This document shows, one piece after another, positions 46,573 to 53,960 of a stretch of DNA of 53,960 bases. Both the position numbers and the translations under genes were made by a program. The notes beneath the pieces are model-generated. The model was not told the origin of the DNA. It did no database searches and saw only the letters and a list, made by a program, of their open reading frames with translations. The stretch spans positions 24,215 to 78,174 of the forward strand of contig JAOAGV010000005.1 in the NCBI GenBank assembly GCA_026415575.1, in the 5' to 3' direction. The first letter of the stretch is position 1; every line of letters starts with the position of its first letter. The stretch comes from Candidatus Sumerlaeia bacterium (lineage in GTDB: Bacteria; Sumerlaeota; Sumerlaeia; JADFCW01).

Positions 46573-47298
46573 ATGGCGGACGATCGCTCATGGGGTAGCC
46601 TGGGAGACCTGCTCTTGCGAGAGGGTCTGATCACGGATTCGCAACTGACGACCGCCCTGCAAGTTCAAAAGCAAACGGAAAAAAGTCTGGGACGCGTTCT
46701 GGTGGAAATGGGACTGATCACCGAGCGCGTCCGCATGCGCTTGCTGCAACAACGCCTCGGCTATGATATTGTTCATATCAATCCCCAGCGCATTGAGCAA
46801 ATGGTGCTCGAATACCTGCCCAAATCCGTCGCGGTCAAACATTCGTTGGTTCCCATCAAACTCGATCTGGACACGCTGGTGGTGGCCATGGAAGACCCGA
46901 CCGACGTGACGGTCATAGATTCGTTGAAGACGCTGACGGGGTTTCGAATCCGGCCGGTGATTGCCAGCATCGAGGAAATCGAGGCGGTGCTAAAGGTCTA
47001 TCCGGAAAAAGAAGCCCCGCCGATGGTCATCGAGGCCGGACCGTCGAGGTGGTTTCGCACGCTCGGATCAGTTATTCTTGTGGCACTTCTGGTTCTGCCC
47101 TTTGTGGCTTTCTATGTTTATCTCCAGACCAATGTGGAAATCCAAAGCCGCTTTGCCCAGCCGGGGGCTTATGTGGATGTGTTTATTATGACCCTGTTGG
47201 GGTATGGAATTTATGCGGTGGTTGTCTATGAAGTTTGGGCTTTGTTTTTTCAATCCCGCAAGTCCAAGCCCCCCGAGCCGCCCGTGAGCCTGCCATGA
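46573..47298 (+). CDS. MshEN-domain protein with C-terminal membrane helices
   Basis: 241 residues. Residues 5-150 are the N-terminal domain of type II secretion / type IV pilus ATPases (GspE-N, MshEN): LGDLLLREGLITDSQLTTAL, LGRVLVEMGLI, VKHSLVPIKLDLDTLVVAME and DPTDVTVIDSLKTLTGFRI. This module can bind cyclic di-GMP. No ATPase domain follows; two hydrophobic helices do instead (VILVALLVLPFVAFYVYL and about 205-225). It is therefore a membrane protein using this module on its own. It is 53 bp upstream of the PBP2 gene and may be co-transcribed. Cyclic di-GMP binding is only possible. Confidence 0.8.
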   Translation: MADDRSWGSLGDLLLREGLITDSQLTTALQVQKQTEKSLGRVLVEMGLITERVRMRLLQQRLGYDIVHINPQRIEQMVLEYLPKSVAVKHSLVPIKLDLDTLVVAMEDPTDVTVIDSLKTLTGFRIRPVIASIEEIEAVLKVYPEKEAPPMVIEAGPSRWFRTLGSVILVALLVLPFVAFYVYLQTNVEIQSRFAQPGAYVDVFIMTLLGYGIYAVVVYEVWALFFQSRKSKPPEPPVSLP

Positions 47299-47351
47299 TG
47301 CCGGTGATTTTGCTCTCGTGGGCTGAGCCGCAAGGCTAGGAGCGAGCGGTC

Positions 47352-49178
47352 ATGCCCGGCCACCCGCTTCGACCTCTCAGCGCGCCGTGGGTTCCCCAGC
47401 GCCTGTCGCTGTTCTTTCTGGTTTTTGTGCTTGTCGTGCTGGGGCTGGCTGCCCGTCTGGCGAATCTGGGCATTATACACGGGGAATCCTACGCCCAATT
47501 TTCGGAGAACAATTTCCTTCGCAAGCGGACGGTGGACGCCCCGCGCGGGATTATTCATGACCGCAACGGCGCATTTTTGGCCTACAATCGCGCCACCTAT
47601 GAAGTCTCGATGAGTCCGGGCAATCTGCCGGCCCACGTGATTCAGACGTCCCTCGAACGCGTCGGACACATCCTCAATAGCGATTTTTCCGAGCATCTGT
47701 CCGCCGTGGTCAAATTGCGGCCGCGCTGGAACAGCCGCGTGCTGGTGCGCCGTCTGACGCTCGATCAAGCCACGATGATTCTCGAACAGCGTTTTGCGCT
47801 TCCGGGCGTCTCCGTCGAACCCCGCTTCGAGCGCTACTACCCTTGGGGCTCGACCCTCTGTCACGTTCTGGGCCACGTTGGAAAAATTACCAAAGCCATG
47901 TGGGAACGCCGCGACCGATATTATCAGGAAGCGGGCTATGAAATGGACGACGATCTGGGCGTGGTGGGACTGGAAGCCGCCTTCGAGGAAGCGTTACGCG
48001 GACAGAAGGGACTGGAACATGTCTGGGAAACCGGGCGGGGGCGTGTCCTAAATTCGCAGCTTCTCGAAGCCCCGGTTCCCGGCCATCGGCTCTACCTCAC
48101 CATAGACCTTGAATTTCAACGGTTGGCCGAATCGCTCCTGCTTGGACAGGCCGGCGTCATCCTCGCCATCAATCCGCAAAACGGCGAGATTCTGGCGTGG
48201 GCCAGTTCGCCCACCTTTGACCTCAATCGCCCTGCCGCCGTGGACAATCCCACCAGCAAGCCCCTGCTCAATCGCGCCATTCAGGAATACTATCATCCCG
48301 GTTCCGCATTCAAAGTGTTCACGGCTTTGGCGGCGTTGGAACAAGGCTGGCCGCTCGAACGCTCCGTCAATTGTGCCCACAACTTCTTTCTGCCCAGTTG
48401 GTCGAAACCGTTCCGCTGTCTCGGCTGGCACGGACCGCTCTCTTTTACTCAGGGCTTTCAGTTTTCCTGCAATGTATTTTTCTATACGATGGCCGATTTT
48501 GTCTATCGCAGCGACCCGCAGGACGCCGGTTACCAACTCGTCCGCACCGCCCAACGGTTCGGACTGGGAGAACCGACCGGACTTTTGGCCGCCGAAGGGA
48601 TGCGGCGTGTGCCCGGATTAGAAGAGAGGTCCGGCCGGCTGCCAGATTTGACCAGCCTTCGCCGCGAGCGAGGCTCCCTTCTCCATCTGGCCATCGGACA
48701 GGGCCGCATTGACGTGACACCGCTGCAAATGCTTCTGGCCTATTCGGCCCTCGCCAATGGCGGCGAACTGCTCGTTCCCCATCTCGTCCGCGAGGTGCGA
48801 ACCGACCAGAACGAGCTGATTTTCCGCGCCGTAAAACAGGTGCGGCGCTCTCTGGCCTTGGTTCCCGAACACCGCCGCGCGATCATCGAGGGCTTGTTGG
48901 CCGTGGTCAACGAGCGCGGTGGAACGGCCGCTAACGCGGGGTTCCTGCCCGAATGGCGCGCGGCGGGCAAAACCTCGACTGCCGAAATCGGGGACACCGG
49001 CGAACCCGATGCTTGGTTTATCGGTTTTGCTCCCGCCGAAAAGCCACAGCTGGCCGTGGTGGTGCTCATCGAGCGCGGCGGCCACGGCGGCAAAGTTGCC
49101 GCACCACTGGCCGCCAAAATGATGGCGCACTATTTTGCACGCCCCACGCTGTCGCAATCTGCGGTGGCGTCGAGATGA
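47352..49178 (+). CDS. mrdA: Penicillin-binding protein 2-type transpeptidase
   Basis: 608-residue class B PBP for lateral-wall peptidoglycan cross-linking in the elongasome. One N-terminal membrane helix (FFLVFVLVVLGLAARLA) is followed by a dimerisation domain (RGIIHDRNGAFLAYN) and the transpeptidase. The SxxK motif is at 318-321 (PGSAFKVF), SxN at 372-374 (FSCN), and the third motif reads GKTST in place of KTGT. AGGAG precedes the ATG. mreB, mreC, mreD and rodA are not adjacent, which is unusual for mrdA. It is preceded by the MshEN membrane gene. Confidence 0.92.
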   Translation: MPGHPLRPLSAPWVPQRLSLFFLVFVLVVLGLAARLANLGIIHGESYAQFSENNFLRKRTVDAPRGIIHDRNGAFLAYNRATYEVSMSPGNLPAHVIQTSLERVGHILNSDFSEHLSAVVKLRPRWNSRVLVRRLTLDQATMILEQRFALPGVSVEPRFERYYPWGSTLCHVLGHVGKITKAMWERRDRYYQEAGYEMDDDLGVVGLEAAFEEALRGQKGLEHVWETGRGRVLNSQLLEAPVPGHRLYLTIDLEFQRLAESLLLGQAGVILAINPQNGEILAWASSPTFDLNRPAAVDNPTSKPLLNRAIQEYYHPGSAFKVFTALAALEQGWPLERSVNCAHNFFLPSWSKPFRCLGWHGPLSFTQGFQFSCNVFFYTMADFVYRSDPQDAGYQLVRTAQRFGLGEPTGLLAAEGMRRVPGLEERSGRLPDLTSLRRERGSLLHLAIGQGRIDVTPLQMLLAYSALANGGELLVPHLVREVRTDQNELIFRAVKQVRRSLALVPEHRRAIIEGLLAVVNERGGTAANAGFLPEWRAAGKTSTAEIGDTGEPDAWFIGFAPAEKPQLAVVVLIERGGHGGKVAAPLAAKMMAHYFARPTLSQSAVASR

Positions 49179-49224
49179 CAGGCCCGGCGGGGAAGAAGTG
49201 TGGAAGACTGCTCTGCAGGAAGAT

Positions 49225-49548
49225 TTATGTATTCATCTGGATTTGCTCGGGCTCTTGGGGCTTGGGCGGCGCGGGTTGGTTGGCCAAAAGCCGAAACGCC
49301 CGGCCCGGCTTGAACGCAGCCACGCGTTTGCGGGGTACATGGACTTTGGCGCCGGTGCGTGGATTGCGTGCCTGGCGCGCCCGCTTTTGCCGGAAATAAA
49401 ACGTCCCGAAACCCACAAGCGACACTTTATCGCCTTTCATCAAGGCACTGCGCACAGAGTCGAGAAACAACTCGACCACAAGGGCAGTCTCTTTGCGCGG
49501 CAGTCCAACCCGCCGCGCCACGGCGCTGATCACTTCCGCTTTTGTCAT
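49225..49548 (-). CDS. HU/IHF-family DNA-binding protein
   Basis: 107 residues. The ATG at 49548 (MTKAEVISAVARR) has AGGAG nine bases upstream; a GTG nine bases earlier is too near that site. The family body includes VELFLDSVRSALMKGDKVSL, GFGTFYFRQKRARQARNPRTG and the beta-arm end VPRKRVAAFKPGRAFR. It compacts and bends DNA as a dimer. A Pro/Gln-rich tail of about 17 residues follows the HU fold. Confidence 0.93.
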   Translation of the reverse strand: MTKAEVISAVARRVGLPRKETALVVELFLDSVRSALMKGDKVSLVGFGTFYFRQKRARQARNPRTGAKVHVPRKRVAAFKPGRAFRLLANQPAPPKPQEPEQIQMNT

Positions 49549-49593
49549 TTCGGGCACTCCTTTTAGATTCCTTCGTTTAAAGGTCTGGCGAGG

Positions 49594-49663
49594 TTGCGAA
49601 GATCTTTTCTGATTTCCAACCTCTTCCCTCTAACATCTTCTGTTGTGGCCAAAGGCCGCGTTA
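49594..49663 (-). repeat. 92-bp dispersed repeat, copy 4 (partial, inverted)
   Basis: On the minus strand it reads TAACGCGGCC-TTT-GGCCAC, then a purine-rich centre and GATCTTCGCAA. It loses similarity before the GCTGGATGTTT end. Six bases later lies a palindromic-end element. Confidence 0.65.
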
Positions 49664-49668
49664 TCTTT

Positions 49669-49801
49669 GGAGTGCGGCAGCCATGCTGCCGCTTTTTTCA
49701 TCGTCCGTTGCGAAAAGAAACGTTCGTTTCCCCGGAAAGGGGCCCGTTTGGCTGGTTTAGGGCCGTCGAAGGGCAAAGCGACAGCATGGCTGCCGCACTC
49801 C
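49669..49801 (+). mobile_element. MITE-like element with palindromic inverted ends, copy C
   Basis: 133 bp with GGAGTGCGGCAGCCATGCTG... at the left and the inverted GCATGGCTGCCGCACTCC at the right. The ends match copies A and B, but the internal ~85 bp differ. It sits exactly between two inverted 92-bp repeats. Confidence 0.7.
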
Positions 49802-49842
49802 AAAGGCCTGGCTAAACACATACCATACTTCGACCTTTCGGG

Positions 49843-49930
49843 CAAAACGTTCAGCCAATTTCCGAAAGATTATTTCTAACTCCTAACCTCTTGCCTCTAA
49901 CTTCTTTGGTTGTGGCCGAGGGCCACGTTA
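49843..49930 (-). repeat. 92-bp dispersed repeat, copy 5 (inverted)
   Basis: Minus strand: TAACGTGGCC-CTC-GGCCAC, GTTAGAGGCAAGAGGTTAGG and AAATTGGCTGAACG. Order and length match copies 1-3. Confidence 0.75.
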
Positions 49931-50085
49931 GCCAAACATCCCTCTTGTCGTCCGTTCCTGACACGCTGGTTCCGTACGAATCATTCAACAAATACCAGCT
50001 GAATCATTCTGCCAAGGCCTGTCTTGTCAACTCGAAAAAGATACAGATACTTTCCCGACGGAAGTGAAGCAATATGGAGGGGCTG

Positions 50086-50292
50086 CTACTGCGGGCGCGT
50101 TTCCATTTCGGCGACGGTCTCTTGCATGGCGCGGAGTTCAACCGGCGTTATGCCCCACAGGCGCGCGGCCAGTTCATCAATCTCTCCTTCGGCCTCGCGC
50201 AGGGCATTTGTGTTGGAGAGAACCACCTCATGGCAACGTTTGGAGAGTGCGGCGAGACGCTCCTGGATGGGCTTGTTAAATCGGGGACAGTC
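50086..50292 (-). pseudogene. C-terminal remnant of a DNA methylase/RM protein
   Basis: The frame reads CPRFNKPIQERLAALSKRCH, then EVVLSNTNALREAEGEIDELAARLWGIT in sequence, ending ETVAEMETRPQ before the stop. The pattern IDxLxxxLWGxTxxEL is the usual end of Eco57I-type and related adenine methylase/restriction proteins. There is no methyltransferase domain upstream on this strand; instead an opposite-strand transposase fragment follows. It is a truncated remnant. Assignment by motif memory; moderate confidence only. Confidence 0.4.
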
Positions 50293-50339
50293 TGCCAGTT
50301 TATCCTTGCACATGAGGGATTTGATGAAGAAAAGTGGGC

Positions 50340-50519
50340 ATGGTGCGAGTGATGGTTCCGGGAATCCCGTGTCATGTGACACACTGGGGCAATGGGTGTG
50401 GTGACGTGTTTTTGGAGGAGACCGACCGGCGCCAATACGTCGCGCACTGGACATCGGCGGCCAAGACCTGTTTCCATTTTGCCAGCCGGTCGTGTCCGGC
50501 AGTTAAGACTTCACGATGA
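50340..50519 (+). pseudogene. Truncated RAYT/IS200-like transposase remnant
   Basis: From ATG 50340 the frame encodes MVRVMVPGIPCHVTHWGNGC followed by GDVFLEETDRRQYVAH. This matches the N-terminus of REP-associated tyrosine transposases (PG-I-H-HVT-x-RGN-x-x-x-x-F). The similarity ends after about 40 residues. The His-hydrophobic-His motif and the catalytic Tyr region are missing, and the frame stops at 50519. It is dead. RAYTs elsewhere are linked to palindromic REP sequences. Confidence 0.6.
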
Positions 50520-50529
50520 GGATACTTCC

Positions 50530-50940
50530 ATGCACAACTACAAAAGCATCGGCGGCGATGCGCACTGGCTGGCGGAAGAAGAGCAGTGGGCGCGCATTTT
50601 GGCCTCAGGCGACGCGGCTGCAGGCATGGTGCTGGTGTTTCTGCAAAAAATGTGCACTGCGTTCCATGAGTTTGAGCCGGCGTGCAAAGCGGGCGCCCTT
50701 GATGAATCGAACACGGAGTTTTTCCGGCAGCGTCTCGCCGGCCGCGTCCGGTGGGTGATTCGCGGCATGGAAGCCAACGCCCTCGAATCGGTCGAGGGTT
50801 TTGCGCAACTGCAACACTTGCTCGAGCGCGTCGAGGCGGCGCCGACTACTGCCGCTCTGGCCGCGCTGACCGACGAGGTTCACCAGCTCGGCCATCTGCT
50901 ATGCGATGCGCTGCTGCGCCGATGTGAGAAACGAACATAG
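50530..50940 (+). CDS. Small helical protein of unknown function
   Basis: 136 residues from ATG 50530, with GAGGA about eight bases upstream. The sequence is predicted all-helical and slightly acidic: WLAEEEQWARILASGDAAAG, MVLVFLQKMCTAFHEFEPA, and LTDEVHQLGHLLCDALLRRC. No signal peptide or membrane helix, and no family I recognise. Two Cys and several His residues lie on separate helices. It lies ten bases before the end of the opposite-strand NIPSNAP gene (convergent). Confidence 0.65.
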   Translation: MHNYKSIGGDAHWLAEEEQWARILASGDAAAGMVLVFLQKMCTAFHEFEPACKAGALDESNTEFFRQRLAGRVRWVIRGMEANALESVEGFAQLQHLLERVEAAPTTAALAALTDEVHQLGHLLCDALLRRCEKRT

Positions 50941-50949
50941 GCCATCCGC

Positions 50950-51747
50950 TTAGATCTGCGAACCGGCAATCGGGCGCAGGATCAAATTGGTAATGTTCGA
51001 GACCGTGTCGCGGTATTCCGGGTCTTTGCTGAGTTTCAGCCACGCCTCGTCTTTGCGGAACGTTGCCCAAGCCTTGTCCATGGCGTCTTTGTTTTCAAAG
51101 CCGAGCATATAGGTGAGATTGGGCTGCCGGGTTCCGATCAGCGTCTGGCCAAAGAAGACGGGGTTCATGCCGGTGCGGCGGAAGATGTCAATTTCGCCGC
51201 CCTCGTTGAACATTTGGATTTTCTTCATCGCCCGCTCGCGCGAGTGGCTTTCGTAGATGCGCAGCTGGAGCACGCGGGTCTCGGCGCGGGTCGGCACTTC
51301 GACCTTCGGGCAATAGTCGAAGGCCAGCATCAGCGAGCTTTCATAGCGCACAAACGCGGGATCGTCCTTGGGCGGTTCGAGCAGCGCCTTGCCCTCGGCG
51401 CGAAATGTTGCGTCCTTGGCCATGCGCGCCGGCAAGGTAATGAGCGATTCGGCCGAGTTGTGCGGGATCAACACGTAGAGTTTGAGCGTTTCGATTTCGT
51501 CTTTGACCGTCGGATTGTCTTCGAGCAAAAGTTTGAAGGCACCGACCGGCGAGACGCCGTTGCGATTCATGGCGGGAATGGCGGTCTTGGCCATGAACGC
51601 CTCCCATGCCTTCATCTTTTCAGTGTTCTTGAACAGACAGATCCGCAATTCCAGCAACTGCTTTTCCATGGCCGCTCCTTCGGCTCGAAATGCCGGTGTT
51701 GCCGCCAGTGCGGCGGCCGAAGCTCCGAAAAACACGCGTCGTTTCAT
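50950..51747 (-). CDS. Exported NIPSNAP-family protein
   Basis: 265 residues. A Tat-like leader (MKRRVFFGASAAALAATPAF) has Arg-Arg at 3-4 in a short form of the twin-arginine motif. Two ferredoxin-like NIPSNAP repeats follow: LLELRICLFKNTEKMKAW through LYVLIPHNSAESL, and VLQLRIYESHSRERAMKKI through MLGFENKDAMDKAW. AGGAG is found upstream of the ATG at 51747. NIPSNAP domains are of unclear biochemical role. Exported forms of this type are common in Planctomycetota-like genomes. Confidence 0.85.
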   Translation of the reverse strand: MKRRVFFGASAAALAATPAFRAEGAAMEKQLLELRICLFKNTEKMKAWEAFMAKTAIPAMNRNGVSPVGAFKLLLEDNPTVKDEIETLKLYVLIPHNSAESLITLPARMAKDATFRAEGKALLEPPKDDPAFVRYESSLMLAFDYCPKVEVPTRAETRVLQLRIYESHSRERAMKKIQMFNEGGEIDIFRRTGMNPVFFGQTLIGTRQPNLTYMLGFENKDAMDKAWATFRKDEAWLKLSKDPEYRDTVSNITNLILRPIAGSQI

Positions 51748-51775
51748 GGTGCCGGTCTCCTTTCTGTTGGGTTAT

Positions 51776-52138
51776 TTACCCCTCATCCCGCGAGCGCGTC
51801 AGACGCCGCTCGGTGTATTCCAGCAAGCGCGATTTGCGCAGGAGTTCGTTATACCGTTCCTCGGAGATTTGCTCAGCGCGCCATTTGCGAAACGCGCGTG
51901 CCACCCGCTGCGCCCGCTCGAATCGCTCGTCGTCCAGTTCCACGCCGTGCGAACATATATCGCACTTCAGCCAGTAGGTCCACTCGTAGGGGAAAATCGG
52001 AATGAAAAACAGCGTGAACCATTTGGCCACTTCCACCAGCCGCAAATGCGTCGGATTGTGGCAATGGGGACAGACCACGGGAATCGCCGGCCCGTGGTCT
52101 TTGATCTTTTCCTTGTCGAAGCCAAACAACACAAACAT
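51776..52138 (-). CDS. Zinc-ribbon protein
   Basis: 120 residues with one predicted zinc site formed by CPHC (residues 23-26) and CDIC (59-62), separated by the hydrophobic segment VAKWFTLFFIPIFPYEWTYW. The C-terminal half is charged and helical. The pattern resembles small zinc-ribbon proteins in which the central stretch may insert in the membrane. The function is unknown. It lies 28 bases upstream of the NIPSNAP gene and may be in the same transcript. Confidence 0.75.
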   Translation of the reverse strand: MFVLFGFDKEKIKDHGPAIPVVCPHCHNPTHLRLVEVAKWFTLFFIPIFPYEWTYWLKCDICSHGVELDDERFERAQRVARAFRKWRAEQISEERYNELLRKSRLLEYTERRLTRSRDEG

Positions 52139-52160
52139 AACGGCATTCGCGCCTTTGCCC

Positions 52161-52216
52161 GGTCTGACCCGTCTGACTTGTCCGCCCCGTCTGACTTGTC
52201 CGACCTGTCCAACCTC
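52161..52216 (-). repeat. Short tandem GTCGGAC-like repeat tract
   Basis: Near-tandem units on the minus strand, GGACAGGTCGGACAAGTC and GACGGGGCGGACAAGTC, CAGACGGGTCAGACC. It fills the gap between the EPS transferase stop and the zinc-ribbon gene. It is related to tracts at 12191-12240 (inside mnmG) and 21471-21497. Confidence 0.65.
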
Positions 52217-53605
52217 TCAATATGCCCCATGGCCAAAAATCACAGCGGGTATGGTCTTCAGCAAAATAACAAAATCCAGAATCAACGACTGGTTCTTGAT
52301 GTAGTAAAGATCATATTCCAGATTCAGTTCGAGTGGCAGGTTCTTCCGGCCAATGATCTGCCACAGGCCCGTCACGCCCGGCTTGACCTCGAGCCGGATG
52401 CGCTGCCACGGTTCGTAGCGCTCGACGATGTGGGGCATTTCCGGGCGCGGGCCGACCATGCTCATCTCGCCGCGCAGCACGTTGACCAGCTGCGGCAATT
52501 CATCGAGACTGAACCGCCTCAGCCACCGCCCCGCCCGCGTGATGCGCGGATCGTTCGGGTCGGTCGGAGCATTGTCGTAGGGACAGGTCTCGACCGTCAT
52601 GGTGCGAAATTTATACATGCGAAACCGCCGCCCGCGCAGCCCGATCCGGTCGTGAACAAACAACGCCGGGCCCGGAGAGTCGAGCCGGATCCACAGCGCA
52701 ATCAGCAGGGCGAACGGCAGACTCAACACCAAAAGAACCGATGCGATGACAAGATCCACCAGCCGCTTAATTGCTGACCGCAGCGGCCCCATTCCGCCGC
52801 TCTGGAGCGGAATGACCGGCAGATCATCGAGAACGTCTATGCGGATTTGCGGACTGGTCACCTCGAACATTTGCGTTACGATCTTGAAGTTCACGCCCGT
52901 CTCGTCGCACTGCGCCACGAGGTTGAGCTTGTCATTGTCGGGCACCTTCGGGTCGGCCAGAAACACCTCCTCGATGCGGTAGCGGCGGATCAACTCCGGC
53001 AATTGTTCGATACTTCCCAAAAACGGCACGTGGTTGACGGCCTTCGGCGGCGGCTCGTCGGTGCGCCCGACCAGCCCCACCAGCTCGTAGCCGACTTCGG
53101 GATGGTCCACGATCCTTAGCACCGCCCGGCGCGCGGTCTCGCCCGTGCCGACAATCAAAACGCGCCGCAAGCCGCGTCCCCGGCGCGTTGCATAGCGCTT
53201 GGCCGCCCGCAGCGCTGTTCGCGAGGCATACAGATAGACAAACTGCGGAATGACCGACAGCAAAACAACCGACCGGCCGATGTCATAGTGCCGGAACAAC
53301 GACGAGACCACAAACGTTGCCAGCCACATGTCAATGGTGGCCCGAAAAATCCGCGTGATCTCGTTCAGACTGGAAATCCGCTCTTTGTGGGCATAATGGC
53401 CGTGAATGGCACAAACCAATATCCACACGGGCAAGAGCCATTTCAGGGCGTGGAGATACGGCCCGATTTCATTGATCGGACTGGCAAAATGAACGTTGGC
53501 CGCCTCGCGAATCTTCCACACGGCCACCCAGCCGACGGCAAACGCCGCCACATCGCCGGCGGTCAGCGCTACGGTTACCAGACTCGATCGTGTCGTGGAA
53601 TTCAT
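52217..53605 (-). CDS. Exopolysaccharide polyprenyl glycosylphosphotransferase (WcaJ/WbaP-like)
   Basis: 462-residue membrane enzyme that starts exopolysaccharide repeat synthesis by moving a hexose-1-phosphate to undecaprenyl phosphate. The N-terminal half has four or five membrane helices and a CoA-binding-like Rossmann domain ([20 protein letters not shown]). The C-terminal bacterial sugar transferase domain begins [20 protein letters not shown] and contains [40 protein letters not shown] and [11 protein letters not shown] with GVTGLWQI. This is a PglC-like monotopic-type catalytic domain with the Asp-Glu dyad in DELPQL. Other polysaccharide genes are not adjacent. Confidence 0.92.
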   Translation of the reverse strand: MNSTTRSSLVTVALTAGDVAAFAVGWVAVWKIREAANVHFASPINEIGPYLHALKWLLPVWILVCAIHGHYAHKERISSLNEITRIFRATIDMWLATFVVSSLFRHYDIGRSVVLLSVIPQFVYLYASRTALRAAKRYATRRGRGLRRVLIVGTGETARRAVLRIVDHPEVGYELVGLVGRTDEPPPKAVNHVPFLGSIEQLPELIRRYRIEEVFLADPKVPDNDKLNLVAQCDETGVNFKIVTQMFEVTSPQIRIDVLDDLPVIPLQSGGMGPLRSAIKRLVDLVIASVLLVLSLPFALLIALWIRLDSPGPALFVHDRIGLRGRRFRMYKFRTMTVETCPYDNAPTDPNDPRITRAGRWLRRFSLDELPQLVNVLRGEMSMVGPRPEMPHIVERYEPWQRIRLEVKPGVTGLWQIIGRKNLPLELNLEYDLYYIKNQSLILDFVILLKTIPAVIFGHGAY

Positions 53606-53713
53606 GGCCCGCCACCGTGTCCCATTGGAGCAGGTTGCCCGTCTGCCGGCTCTGCGTGCGCGGCGGCACGGCCAGACCGGCCGCCGGCCGCCTGACCGGC
53701 CCGCGCGGTCCGG

Positions 53714-53896
53714 CTACTTGGTCACGACGGCCTTGTATTCGCGGTCGCGATACGTTCCACAATGCGGGCAAACGCGGTGCGGCCGGATGGGCTGGTGGCA
53801 TTTGGGACATTCGCTGACAGTCGGGGCTGTCAGTTTATCGTGGGTGCGCGCCTTGCGGCGGCGTGTCGTGCTGTGGCGCCTTCGTGGAACTGGCAT
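53714..53896 (-). CDS. rpmF: 50S ribosomal protein L32
   Basis: 60 residues. The N-terminus MPVPRRRHSTTRRRKARTHD is the L32 signature, followed by a zinc ribbon with four Cys (30, 33, 43, 46), the zinc-binding form. GAGGAG precedes the ATG. In most bacteria plsX lies immediately downstream; here the EPS transferase gene begins 108 bp away instead. DUF177, if present upstream, is beyond the window. Confidence 0.97.
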   Translation of the reverse strand: MPVPRRRHSTTRRRKARTHDKLTAPTVSECPKCHQPIRPHRVCPHCGTYRDREYKAVVTK

Positions 53897-53960
53897 TGCG
53901 GTTTGCTCCTCTCTGTCATTTCAATGCAAGTGTAAGTTTCGCAAGCGGGCCTTCCAGTCG

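Noticed and set aside
49594-49930. CRISPR-like array in the repeat islands
   Set aside because: Repeat units are long, differently oriented, irregularly spaced, and include palindromic ends. There are no uniform repeats with equal spacers and no cas genes.
50392-50940. Longer 182-residue start for the small helical protein
   Set aside because: The upstream part overlaps the RAYT remnant and reads as non-protein sequence. ATG 50530 has a good ribosome-binding site.

Overview
The window looks like a stretch of a GC-rich (about 60% GC by eye) Gram-negative-type bacterial chromosome from the Planctomycetota / Verrucomicrobiota / Lentisphaerota / Sumerlaeota / Hydrogenedentota sphere. The phylum is inference. 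It rests on two Tat-exported Gfo/Idh/MocA oxidoreductases, a Tat-exported clan-A glycosidase-like protein, a DUF6807 (PmoA-like) protein, a DUF5060 multidomain glycosidase, a NIPSNAP protein with a Tat-like leader and very repeat-rich intergenic DNA. A giant 2-hydroxyacyl-CoA-dehydratase-type activase and HypF hint at anaerobic metabolism. Housekeeping anchors are thrS, mnmG, rny (RNase Y), glnA, glgA, a PBP2-type transpeptidase, an HU-like protein, tRNA-Leu(CAG) and rpmF (L32).

Layout. 1-6 kb: thrS, then an AT-rich inserted type II restriction-modification pair of the MvaI/BcnI kind with an N4-cytosine-type methyltransferase, then a B12-binding radical SAM enzyme. 6-11.5 kb: exported carbohydrate-related proteins (two Gfo/Idh/MocA, one glycosidase) separated by repeat islands and a methyltransferase remnant. 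11.6-19.2 kb: mnmG carrying an in-frame repeat insertion, rny with an apparent ATT start, an aldo/keto reductase and an orphan hypF. 19.3-28.2 kb: a repeat island, the DUF6807 protein, tRNA-Leu, a CoA-activase split by a frameshift and a TPR protein. 28.4-36 kb: a membrane glycosyltransferase, a pseudo-rhomboid/TPR protein in a likely operon with a MraY/WecA-like enzyme, a cupin and a cyclophilin lipoprotein. 36-41 kb: glnA, glgA and a Ppx-C/CHAD protein. 41.2-49.6 kb: a repeat island, the DUF5060 glycosidase, a cobalamin adenosyltransferase, an MshEN membrane protein, PBP2 and HU. 49.6-54 kb: a repeat island with remnants of a DNA methylase and a RAYT-type transposase, then a small unknown protein, NIPSNAP, a zinc-ribbon protein, an EPS glycosylphosphotransferase and rpmF.

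The most unusual material is between and inside the genes. I see at least four kinds of dispersed repeat: a ~92-bp element (five copies); ~135-bp elements with palindromic inverted ends (three copies plus an inverted extension); short hairpins with a conserved six-base loop and covarying 7-bp stems; and short tandem GTCGGAC-like tracts. There is also a 90-bp IS5-like MITE with a TAA duplication. One tandem tract plus an AT-rich tag lies in frame inside mnmG. A truncated RAYT transposase remnant is a possible link to the palindromic repeats. All family calls come from reading the translations, not from database searches.
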